Part shown: piece by piece, positions 1 to 6,215 of the stretch | Layout of the letters: each line of letters begins with the position of its first letter | Position numbering within the stretch: the stretch's first letter is position 1 | Assembly (NCBI GenBank): GCA_945971755.1 | Contig: CAMFPJ010000050.1 | Span: forward strand, 1-10,560 | Length of the DNA stretch: 10,560 nt | From: an uncultured Clostridia bacterium | GTDB lineage: Bacteria > Bacillota > Clostridia > Oscillospirales > Acutalibacteraceae | Direction: 5' to 3' | Translations under genes and position numbers: made by a program | The notes under the pieces: model-generated | Told to the model about the DNA's origin: nothing | What the model saw: only the letters and a program-made list of their open reading frames with translations | Database searches by the model: none

Positions 1-1159
1 TGTCGATATATGTATCCGGCTTTTTTCTAACCAACTGAACAACCGTCTCCACATGAGAAGTGTGAGGAAACATATCAACGGGTTGAATTTTTTTGACTTT
101 ATATCCGTTTTTGGTAAGGTAACTTAAATCTCTTGCAAGGGTTTGGGGGTTGCAGGAAACATAAACCACTTTTTTGGGTGAGAGCTTTACAAGTGACGAG
201 AGAAACGGAATATCTGCACCGGCTCTTGCAGGGTCCATGATAACTGCGTCAATTTTTTTGCCCTCGTTTGCAAGTTCCACCATAAATTTACCTGCATCAT
301 CTGCCACGAATTCAATATTATTAACCTTGTTCAGTTTTGCATTTTCCTTTGCGTCTTTAACGGCATCTTTATTGATTTCAACACCTATAACACTTTTAAC
401 CTTGCTGCTTGCAATAAGCCCAATGGTACCGGTGCCGCAGTAAGCGTCGATTATTTCTTCTGTGCCGTTAAAATCGGCAAATTCCAAAGCCTTATTATAT
501 AAAACTTCGGTCTGAACAGGATTGATCTGGTAAAATGCTCTCGGTGAAATTCGGAATTTCATTCCGCAGAGTGTTTCGGTAATTTTTCCGTCACCGAAAA
601 GAACCTCGCTCTTATCTCCCAAAACCATACTTGTAAATTTGTTGTTTACATTTTGAACTATTGTTGTAATATATGGACAATTTTTAACTAAAGCGTTTAT
701 AAACGAGCGTTTTTTCGGAAATTCTTTTGTTGCAGTAACAAGTACAACCATTGTTTCGCCGCTCTTAAAACCGGTTTTTACCAATAAATGACGAAGAAAT
801 CCTACACCTGTTTTTTCATCATACGGTTTAAGCTTAAAGCTTTTTAGAAGTTTTTTAACTACCGAGAATATCTCGTCGGCTTTTTCGTCTGTAAGCATAC
901 ATTTTTCAATGTCAATTATATTATGTGTGGAAGACTGATAAACTCCCGCAGCCATTTTACCCCTTTGCACTCCGAATGCATACTGCGACTTGTTTCTGTA
1001 ACGGAACGGTTTTTCCATACCGATTATCTCTTCAACCTTGCCAAACCGTTTCAGAAGTTTGATTTCCGTTGCCATCTTAAAGCTTAACTGCTCCTCATAA
1101 CTTAAGTTTGAAAGCTGACAGGCACCGCATTTTTTCGCATATTTACAGTTGAATTCCAT
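1..1159 (-). CDS. rlmD: 23S rRNA (uracil-5-)-methyltransferase, RlmD/RumA family (3' end outside window)
   Basis: SAM-dependent enzyme expected to make 5-methyluridine in 23S rRNA (U1939, possibly also U747 as in Firmicute RlmCD). About 386 residues are visible. Seen directly: N-terminal C5, C11 and C14 plus C87, matching the spacing of the RumA [4Fe-4S] cysteines; a SAM loop DAYCGTGTIGL from D238; MDPARAG; the catalytic-cysteine motif VSCNPQTLARDL with C336; and HTSHVETVVQL with the presumed general base E371. The ATG at 1159 is supported by AGGAG at 1173-1169 (spacing 9). This start leaves no room for the N-terminal TRAM domain that many family members carry. The gene overlaps the stop of the upstream small gene by one base (TGATG), so it is probably translationally coupled and shares that gene's promoter. 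The frame is still open at position 1, shortly after the last conserved motif. The family is certain; the exact target uridine is inferred. Confidence 0.95.
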   Translation of the reverse strand, partial: MEFNCKYAKKCGACQLSNLSYEEQLSFKMATEIKLLKRFGKVEEIIGMEKPFRYRNKSQYAFGVQRGKMAAGVYQSSTHNIIDIEKCMLTDEKADEIFSVVKKLLKSFKLKPYDEKTGVGFLRHLLVKTGFKSGETMVVLVTATKEFPKKRSFINALVKNCPYITTIVQNVNNKFTSMVLGDKSEVLFGDGKITETLCGMKFRISPRAFYQINPVQTEVLYNKALEFADFNGTEEIIDAYCGTGTIGLIASSKVKSVIGVEINKDAVKDAKENAKLNKVNNIEFVADDAGKFMVELANEGKKIDAVIMDPARAGADIPFLSSLVKLSPKKVVYVSCNPQTLARDLSYLTKNGYKVKKIQPVDMFPHTSHVETVVQLVRKKPDTYID

Positions 1160-1473
1160 CAGCCGATTCTCCTGCCGTCAAGAATGGGAACGGTTCCTAA
1201 AATCGGAACACGAATTTCGCCCGTAAATGTGTCGCCGTCAAAATTAACCTTTACTTCAGCCTTGATACCGCCGAAGACATTGATTACAGCTTTTCCGCAA
1301 AGTGAATTTTCACCCTCAACAACGTCATAAACCGAAAACTCGGGAATTTTGTCAAGCGCGTCAACGGTGACGTTAAAGCCGTATTCCCCGCCGTTGTCAA
1401 AAATTTCAACAATCGCAGAGCCTTTGAAAACCGATGTGTCAACCCTGCCTGTCCATTTACCTGAATATTTCAA
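1159..1473 (-). CDS. uncharacterised 104-aa protein, beta-rich, coupled to rlmD
   Basis: I do not recognise this family. The 104-residue product begins MKYSGKWTGR and ends ILDGRRIG. It is rich in Gly, Val and aromatic residues, with alternating hydrophobic/polar stretches typical of beta strands. It has no signal peptide, no membrane helix and one cysteine. Two segments resemble each other weakly (GSAIVEIF and GKAVINVF, each followed by a charged strand), hinting at a repeated beta-hairpin unit. The start chosen is TTG at 1473, preceded by GGAGG at 1485-1481 with 7 bases between. The longer reading from TTG 1524 would begin between the -35 and -10 boxes, upstream of the predicted transcription start near 1502, so it is rejected. 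It is the first gene of a transcript that continues into the rRNA methyltransferase, which suggests co-expression but does not reveal its role. Confidence 0.8.
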   Translation of the reverse strand: MKYSGKWTGRVDTSVFKGSAIVEIFDNGGEYGFNVTVDALDKIPEFSVYDVVEGENSLCGKAVINVFGGIKAEVKVNFDGDTFTGEIRVPILGTVPILDGRRIG

Positions 1474-1480
1474 AGTGTTA

Positions 1481-1485
1481 CCTCC
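1481..1485 (-). promoter_or_regulatory. Shine-Dalgarno GGAGG that sets a TTG start
   Basis: GGAGG lies 7 bases before TTG 1473 on the minus strand. It decides the start of the 104-aa gene in favour of TTG over the upstream in-frame codons. Confidence 0.8.
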
Positions 1486-1508
1486 GTTTCCGAAATCTCT
1501 CCATTCTA

Positions 1509-1537
1509 ATAATACCATAATCAAAGAATGATGTAAA
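1509..1537 (-). promoter_or_regulatory. sigma-A type promoter for the 104-aa gene and rlmD
   Basis: On the minus strand, TTTACA (1537-1532) and TATTAT (1514-1509) are separated by exactly 17 bases; each box matches the consensus at 5 of 6 positions. Transcription would start near 1502, about 29 bases before the TTG start, leaving the GGAGG in the leader. Confidence 0.75.
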
Positions 1538-1570
1538 CAAATTTTGGTATTTGTTTTAATTTAATTTGAT

Positions 1571-1599
1571 TTGACAAAAGGGTACAATTAGAGTAAAAT
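1571..1599 (+). promoter_or_regulatory. sigma-A type promoter for the dehydratase gene
   Basis: A perfect TTGACA (1571-1576), a 17-base spacer and TAAAAT (1594-1599, 5 of 6). Transcription would start near 1606. The -35 box is the end of a run of four pentamers (TTTAA, TTTAA, TTTGA, TTTGA, 1555-1574), an A/T-rich stretch that could act like an UP element. It is back-to-back with the minus-strand promoter, with about 33 bases between the two -35 boxes. Confidence 0.8.
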
Positions 1600-1627
1600 A
1601 TTTTTGTATGACTTAAGATTCTCACTT

Positions 1628-1633
1628 GAGGTG
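1628..1633 (+). promoter_or_regulatory. Shine-Dalgarno GAGGTG that sets a TTG start
   Basis: GAGGTG ends 7 bases before TTG 1641 and supports that start. No in-frame ATG is available nearby; the ATG at 1608 is followed within two codons by a stop. Confidence 0.75.
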
Positions 1634-1640
1634 TTATATT

Positions 1641-3524
1641 TTGAAAAAATTTTTCAGCAGTTCAAAATTTCAAAAAGCTTTACTTGTGATTACCGATATT
1701 GTAATTGTCAACGGCGCTTATTTTTTATCGGTTTTTCTGCATAATTCATTTTCAATATCTAATCCTGCGTTTTTTTATCTGTTAAAAAGAATTCCGATTG
1801 TAACAGTGGTTTACATAGGCTTGTTCTTATCCCGTAAGCTTTATAATACTTTGTGGAAATATGTTGGTTTCTTTGAAGAAGTTAATCTCACTATTTGTGC
1901 CGCATTAGGTGCAGCAAGTATGTGGGCTATTGACCATATTGTTGAATACGCAACCTTAAAAATAGGGTTAGAGGGCTTTTACAAACACATGCCTTTTGCA
2001 GCGCACTTTGAAGCTTTTCTTACAATATGCTTCCTTTGCGTCGGTACACGAGTAATGTATTCCGCAGTAAGAGCAATAAGATCTGACGCAAAAAGAAGAC
2101 GCGGTACCGCCAACAAGCGCATAATGATTATCGGTGCGGGCGATATGGGTTCTTCCGTGCTTTATGAAATGGGTATGAGTGCTTATAAATTCGGTTCACC
2201 CGTTGTGGTTGTTGACGATGACACAGAAAAAGTCGGTTCTTCAATTCGCGGTATTCCCGTCGGCGGTGTAATCAGCGAAATTCCGGAGCTTGTTAAAGAA
2301 TATGACGTTAATGAAATTATTTTCTGTATTCCGTCTGCAACCGCAGAGCGCAAACGTGAAATTCTTGAAATTGCAATGAGCACGGGCTGTAACCTTAAAA
2401 CAGCACCTAATATTGATGAACTTACTGGCGTTAACGATAAAATTTCAGAAAAAATTCGTGATGTTGACGTTCTTGACTTACTTGCACGCCCTGAAGTTAA
2501 ACTTGACACAGAGGTTTGCAAGTACCTTACGGGTCAAACTGTTCTCGTTACAGGGGGCGGAGGTTCAATCGGCAGTGAGCTTTGCAGGCAGATTGCACGT
2601 TATTCTCCGGAGAGAATAGTGATTTTTGACATTTACGAGAACAACGCATTTACTCTTAAAAATGCGCTTGACCGCCGTTATTGCGGTGCTCCCGAAATTC
2701 AGATTCGTATCGGTTCGGTACGTGATATTGCAAGACTTCGTGAGGTATTTGAGGAGTTTCATCCGTCTTCGGTTTTCCATGCCGCCGCTCACAAGCATGT
2801 ACCTTTAATGGAGGACAGCCCCTACGAAGCAGTAAAAAACAACGTTTTGGGTACATACAACACCTGTCTTTGTGCTAACGAATACGGTGTTAAGAATTTT
2901 GTTCTTCTTTCAACGGACAAGGCTGTTAATCCCACAAATGTTATGGGCGCAACAAAGCGAATTGCCGAGCTTACCGTTCAGCATTTCAACAAGATTACAA
3001 AAGGAACAAAATTTGCGGCAGTTCGTTTCGGTAATGTTCTCGGATCAAACGGAAGCGTTATTCCGATTTTCAAAGAGCAGATAAAACAAGGCGGGCCAAT
3101 TACCGTTACCCACCCTGACATTACACGTTATTTCATGACTATTCCCGAGGCTTCACAATTAGTTGTTCAGGCAGGCGGGCTTGCCAAGGGCGGAGAGATT
3201 TTTGTTCTTGATATGGGTGAGCCGGTTAAAATCGTTTCCCTTGCGGAAAATCTTATCAGGCTTTCGGGCTTTGAACCTTACAAAGACATTGAAATTCAGT
3301 TCACAGGGCTTCGCCCCGGCGAAAAGCTTTACGAAGAACTGTCGTTGGAGGAGGAACTTGACGGCAGACGCAAGACTCAAAACGATAAGATTTTTGTTAC
3401 TGCTCCGCTGCCTATTGATGATGATCTGTTCGAGAAAGAAATTGCGTCTATTCCGAATATAGCGCCTAATGAAACCCGTGAATTCCTTAAGAAACTTGTT
3501 CCGAACTGTAATTTCAAACAGTAA
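1641..3524 (+). CDS. membrane-anchored UDP-GlcNAc 4,6-dehydratase, PglF/WbpM/CapD type
   Basis: Predicted to convert UDP-GlcNAc to the 4-keto-6-deoxy sugar, the first step toward bacillosamine, QuiNAc or FucNAc-type sugars of surface glycans. The product has 627 residues, usual for the large form of the family. Seen in order: four hydrophobic helices (about 12-33, 50-66, 82-101, 122-141); a first Rossmann-like domain with IIGAGDMG near 163-170; a second with VTGGGGSIGSE near 303-313 (NAD(P) site); the catalytic segment STDKAVNPTNVMGATKR at 424-440, where T425, D426, K427 and M435 fit the PglF arrangement with Met in place of the usual Tyr; and GLRPGEKLYEEL from 556. TTG 1641 is chosen because GAGGTG precedes it by 7 bases. 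It stands alone between its own promoter and a strong terminator, with no glycosyltransferase, aminotransferase or flippase in view. Substrate stereochemistry and final sugar are inferred only. Confidence 0.93.
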   Translation: MKKFFSSSKFQKALLVITDIVIVNGAYFLSVFLHNSFSISNPAFFYLLKRIPIVTVVYIGLFLSRKLYNTLWKYVGFFEEVNLTICAALGAASMWAIDHIVEYATLKIGLEGFYKHMPFAAHFEAFLTICFLCVGTRVMYSAVRAIRSDAKRRRGTANKRIMIIGAGDMGSSVLYEMGMSAYKFGSPVVVVDDDTEKVGSSIRGIPVGGVISEIPELVKEYDVNEIIFCIPSATAERKREILEIAMSTGCNLKTAPNIDELTGVNDKISEKIRDVDVLDLLARPEVKLDTEVCKYLTGQTVLVTGGGGSIGSELCRQIARYSPERIVIFDIYENNAFTLKNALDRRYCGAPEIQIRIGSVRDIARLREVFEEFHPSSVFHAAAHKHVPLMEDSPYEAVKNNVLGTYNTCLCANEYGVKNFVLLSTDKAVNPTNVMGATKRIAELTVQHFNKITKGTKFAAVRFGNVLGSNGSVIPIFKEQIKQGGPITVTHPDITRYFMTIPEASQLVVQAGGLAKGGEIFVLDMGEPVKIVSLAENLIRLSGFEPYKDIEIQFTGLRPGEKLYEELSLEEELDGRRKTQNDKIFVTAPLPIDDDLFEKEIASIPNIAPNETREFLKKLVPNCNFKQ

Positions 3525-3527
3525 AGT

Positions 3528-3558
3528 AAAAAACGGAGTACTTGCACTCCGTTTTTTT
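3528..3558 (+). terminator. intrinsic terminator after the dehydratase gene
   Basis: ACGGAGT (3533-3539) pairs with ACTCCGT (3546-3552) around a 6-base loop. The stem extends through A-T pairs and is followed by seven T. It begins four bases after the stop codon. The A-rich 5' side makes it potentially usable in both directions, but no minus-strand gene ends here. Confidence 0.9.
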
Positions 3559-3581
3559 ATTGTCAAAAGCTTCAAAACCAA

Positions 3582-3610
3582 TTGAAAAAAATTGATATTA
3601 CAAGTATAAT
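3582..3610 (+). promoter_or_regulatory. sigma-A type promoter for the GH35 gene
   Basis: TTGAAA (3582-3587), a 17-base spacer and a perfect TATAAT (3605-3610). Predicted transcription start near 3617, about 38 bases before the ATG. Confidence 0.8.
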
Positions 3611-3654
3611 AATAAAAACGATTTAATAAAGCATTTAACCGAAAGGAAAAAATT

Positions 3655-5448
3655 ATGTTGGAAATAAAAGATAAACAGTTTTATATGGACGGAAAGCCGT
3701 TTAATATTTATTCCGGTGCAATTCACTATTTCCGCACAGTTCCGGAATATTGGGAAGACAGGCTCACTAAACTGAAATTGGCAGGTTTTAACACGGTTGA
3801 AACCTACGTTTGCTGGAATTTGCACGAGCCGAAACCCGGAGAATTCAATTTTTCGGGAATTCTTGATATTGAAAAATTTATAGAGACAGCAGAAAAAGTA
3901 GGACTTTACTGCATTGTTCGTCCAGGTCCTTACATTTGTGCCGAATGGGACTTCGGCGGTTTGCCCGCGTGGCTTCTTAAAGATAAGAATATGCAAATCC
4001 GCTGTATGTATCCCGATTTTCTTAAGTGTATTGACCGCTTTTATCACGAATTATTGGGAAGACTTGTACCTCATCTTCAAAGCAACGGCGGCAATATCAT
4101 CGCTATGCAGGTGGAGAATGAGTACGGTTCATACGGTAACGATAAAGAATATCTTCAATACGTTGAAAATCTTACCCGTGAGTGCGGAGTTGACTGTTTG
4201 CTCTTTACCTCTGACAGTAATGATAACAATATGATTTCAGGCGGCTCTCTGCCTCATATTTTCAAGGTGCTTAATTTCGGCTCTCGCTCCCGCACAGCGT
4301 TTGATGTGATGAAGAACTTCAAAAATGACGGGCCCAATATGTGCGGTGAGTTTTGGTGCGGTTGGTTTGACCATTGGCGAGATATTCACCACACAAGAAA
4401 TTCTCTTGAAATTGTAAATGAAATTAAAGGCTTTATTGATAATGACGCAAGTTTTAATGTGTATATGTTCCACGGCGGAACAAACTTCGGATTCACCGCC
4501 GGCGCAAATCAAAACCCGGGCCACGGATATGAGCCAACTGTTACAAGTTATGACTATTGTGCTCTGCTTACTGAATGGGGCGATTACACCCCCGCTTACC
4601 ATGCAGTGAGAAAACTGCTTTGTGAAAAACAGGGAATTGAACTTTCACAGCTTCCCGAGTCCCCCAAGCTTCAGAGCATTGGTAAAGTCGAGCTTACACA
4701 AAGCGCTCACCTTTTTGATAACTTGAATAATATCGGTGAAAAGCACCACGTTCCCGTTCCTGAAAGTATGGAATATTTCGGTCAGAACTTCGGAATGATT
4801 TATTACGAAACAACATTAAAGGGTAAATATAATCCAACTCCGATTTATTTCAGAAATGTTCATGACTTTGCGGATATTTATTTTGACGGCAAGCACAAAA
4901 GCAGCATTGACCGTACCCTTTACACTCTTGAGGGCGAAACTACTCTTAAAGATGTAATTTTCAAGAAAGAGAAGGACGAAAGCAAACCGTTCTTAATGCC
5001 TTCATTTGAGGGAGAGAGAAAAATCGGTGTCCTTGTTGACACAATGGGCAGAGTGAACTACGGTGAAAATATGCTTGACCGCAAGGGACTTTCCGACATT
5101 TATGTAGGCATACAGCGCATGATGAATTTTGATGTGTGGACATTACCGCTTGACAATCTTCAGAAGCTTTCTTGGGAAAAATTAAAGAAGGATGACGAGC
5201 CTGTGTTCTTAAGAGGAACCTTCAAGGCAAACGGCAATGCAGATTGCTTTGTTCATCTTGACAATTTCACTCGCGGTTTTGTTGTTGTGAACGGCTTTAA
5301 CTTGGGCAGATTTTGGAATGTGGGTCCGCAAAAATCACTGTATATTCCGGGCACAATTCTTAAGGAAGAAAACGAGATTATAATTTATAATGCGGGTGGA
5401 TATTCCGCTCCTGACGTCGAAATTACCGACAAGCACGACTTAGGTTAA
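3655..5448 (+). CDS. cytoplasmic GH35 beta-galactosidase
   Basis: Retaining glycoside hydrolase that removes terminal beta-galactose. The product has 597 residues, close to streptococcal BgaC-type enzymes, which prefer beta-1,3-linked galactose. Seen: GAIHYFR near 21-27 at the start of the TIM barrel; ETYVCWNLHEP; RPGPYICAEWDFGGLPAWLL from 89; IIAMQVENEYGSYG with the presumed acid/base E156; CGEFWCGWFDHW with the presumed nucleophile E232; and TSYDY ending at Y301. The C-terminal part has the beta-sandwich signature VVVNGFNLGRFWNVGPQ. There is no signal peptide, so the enzyme should act in the cytoplasm on imported disaccharides or small oligosaccharides. AAGGA at 3643-3647 lies 7 bases before the ATG. 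One oddity: C302 follows the conserved Tyr where I recall Asp in better-known members. It is a single-gene transcript with no transporter or regulator beside it. The beta-1,3 preference is inferred from length and family resemblance. Confidence 0.95.
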   Translation: MLEIKDKQFYMDGKPFNIYSGAIHYFRTVPEYWEDRLTKLKLAGFNTVETYVCWNLHEPKPGEFNFSGILDIEKFIETAEKVGLYCIVRPGPYICAEWDFGGLPAWLLKDKNMQIRCMYPDFLKCIDRFYHELLGRLVPHLQSNGGNIIAMQVENEYGSYGNDKEYLQYVENLTRECGVDCLLFTSDSNDNNMISGGSLPHIFKVLNFGSRSRTAFDVMKNFKNDGPNMCGEFWCGWFDHWRDIHHTRNSLEIVNEIKGFIDNDASFNVYMFHGGTNFGFTAGANQNPGHGYEPTVTSYDYCALLTEWGDYTPAYHAVRKLLCEKQGIELSQLPESPKLQSIGKVELTQSAHLFDNLNNIGEKHHVPVPESMEYFGQNFGMIYYETTLKGKYNPTPIYFRNVHDFADIYFDGKHKSSIDRTLYTLEGETTLKDVIFKKEKDESKPFLMPSFEGERKIGVLVDTMGRVNYGENMLDRKGLSDIYVGIQRMMNFDVWTLPLDNLQKLSWEKLKKDDEPVFLRGTFKANGNADCFVHLDNFTRGFVVVNGFNLGRFWNVGPQKSLYIPGTILKEENEIIIYNAGGYSAPDVEITDKHDLG

Positions 5449-5456
5449 ATTTTATG

Positions 5457-5482
5457 GGCTCTGCTTTTGCAGAGCCTTTCTT
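5457..5482 (+). terminator. intrinsic terminator after the GH35 gene
   Basis: GGCTCTGC (5457-5464) pairs perfectly with GCAGAGCC (5469-5476) around a TTTT loop, followed by the short tract TTTCTT. It ends four bases before the operator-like element of the next gene, cleanly separating the two transcripts. Confidence 0.85.
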
Positions 5483-5486
5483 AATG

Positions 5487-5500
5487 TGACAAAACTGTAA
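5487..5500 (+). promoter_or_regulatory. putative response-regulator operator, site 1
   Basis: TGACA-AAAC-TGTAA is an imperfect inverted repeat that fits the TnACA-N4-TGTAA form I recall for BceR-type regulators in Firmicutes. The same core recurs at 7210-7223 before the ABC genes. It lies 18 bases upstream of a -10-like TATGAT, so an activator bound here would touch the -35 region, which has no consensus -35 box. Regulation by the adjacent regulator is inferred. Confidence 0.65.
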
Positions 5501-5518
5501 TGGAAATGTGCTTTTATT

Positions 5519-5524
5519 TATGAT
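5519..5524 (+). promoter_or_regulatory. -10 box of the regulator/kinase promoter
   Basis: TATGAT matches TATAAT at 5 of 6 positions. The hexamer 17 bases upstream (TGTAAT, 5496-5501) is a poor -35 and overlaps the second half of operator site 1, as expected for an activator-dependent promoter. Predicted transcription start near 5531, just before the ribosome site. Confidence 0.5.
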
Positions 5525-5534
5525 AAAATTTTTT

Positions 5535-5541
5535 GAGGTGG
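5535..5541 (+). promoter_or_regulatory. Shine-Dalgarno GAGGTGG for the response regulator
   Basis: GAGGTGG lies 5 bases before ATG 5547. It rules out the upstream in-frame GTG at 5508, which would add 13 residues that no receiver domain has and would fall before the predicted transcription start. Confidence 0.8.
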
Positions 5542-5546
5542 TTTTA

Positions 5547-6215
5547 ATGACTATTTTTGTTTTGGAAGACGACGAGGCAATCGGAATCGGTCTTTCTTAC
5601 ACTTTGCAGAATGAAAATTACGAGGTAACTCTGGCAAAAACAGTGAAGGACGCTGTTGAGATTATCTGTGCAAAAGATTTTGATTTGTATATTCTTGATT
5701 TAACCTTACCAGACGGTAACGGCTATGACATTTGCAAACTAATTAAGTCAAAGGGTGACTTACCCGTTATTTTCCTGACGGCATTTGACGACGAGGTGAA
5801 TGTTGTAACAGGTCTTGAACTGGGCGCTGATGATTATATTTCAAAGCCGTTCAGGGTAAAGGAACTTCTTGCGCGAATTCGCTCGGTTTTAAGGAGATAT
5901 TCAAAGGAAGAAGAAACAAAAATTCAAATTGGCGATCTCACCGTTAACACCGCTGAAGCAAAGGTATATGTGGGGAGTAACGAAATAATTTTAACCGCAA
6001 TGGAATATCGGCTTCTGCTGTCCTTTATAAATAATCGCGGAAAAATACTCACACGACAAAAACTCCTTGAAGATATTTGGGACGTTGACGGAGATTTTGT
6101 AAATGACAACACATTAACGGTTTACATTAAAAGACTTCGTGATAAGATAGAAAAAAATTCAGAGGAGCCCGAGCTTATTAAAACTGTTAGGGGCATGGGG
6201 TATATATTAAAATGA
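5547..6215 (+). CDS. OmpR-family response regulator
   Basis: DNA-binding response regulator of 222 residues, the standard size for the family. The N-terminal receiver has the acidic pocket EDD (7-9), phospho-acceptor D51 in ILDLTLPDGNG, the switch residue T78 and the conserved K100 in SKPF. A winged-helix output domain runs from about 127 to the end, with EYRLLLSF, the recognition-helix region DNTLTVYIKRLRDKI and the closing VRGMGYIL. The start at ATG 5547 is set by GAGGTGG and by alignment of the receiver's first strand. Its stop overlaps the kinase start (ATGA), so the pair is translationally coupled. It most likely binds the two TnACA-N4-NGTAA elements at 5487 and 7210, controlling its own transcript and the transporter genes. 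This target assignment is inferred from element placement and resemblance to BceR-type sites. Confidence 0.95.
   Translation: MTIFVLEDDEAIGIGLSYTLQNENYEVTLAKTVKDAVEIICAKDFDLYILDLTLPDGNGYDICKLIKSKGDLPVIFLTAFDDEVNVVTGLELGADDYISKPFRVKELLARIRSVLRRYSKEEETKIQIGDLTVNTAEAKVYVGSNEIILTAMEYRLLLSFINNRGKILTRQKLLEDIWDVDGDFVNDNTLTVYIKRLRDKIEKNSEEPELIKTVRGMGYILK

Noticed and set aside
174..443. Plus-strand 89-codon frame with hydrophobic stretches, looking like a small membrane protein
   Set aside because: It lies entirely antisense to the SAM-binding and catalytic region of the rRNA methyltransferase and has no ribosome site.
1474..1524. Longer N-terminus of the 104-aa protein starting at TTG 1524
   Set aside because: It would begin between the -35 and -10 boxes of the promoter, upstream of the predicted transcript start, and has no ribosome site; TTG 1473 has GGAGG 7 bases ahead.
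3592..3610. TTGATA at 3592 as the -35 box of the GH35 promoter
   Set aside because: It is only 7 bases from TATAAT; TTGAAA at 3582 gives the optimal 17-base spacer.
3159..4047. Minus-strand open frames of 140 and 149 codons over the end of the dehydratase gene and the start of the GH35 gene
   Set aside because: They lie antisense to well-conserved proteins, resemble no protein I know, and one crosses the terminator hairpin; they are reading-frame shadows.
5508..5546. Longer N-terminus of the response regulator starting at GTG 5508
   Set aside because: It overlaps the -10 box, has no ribosome site and adds residues not found in receiver domains; ATG 5547 has GAGGTGG in front.
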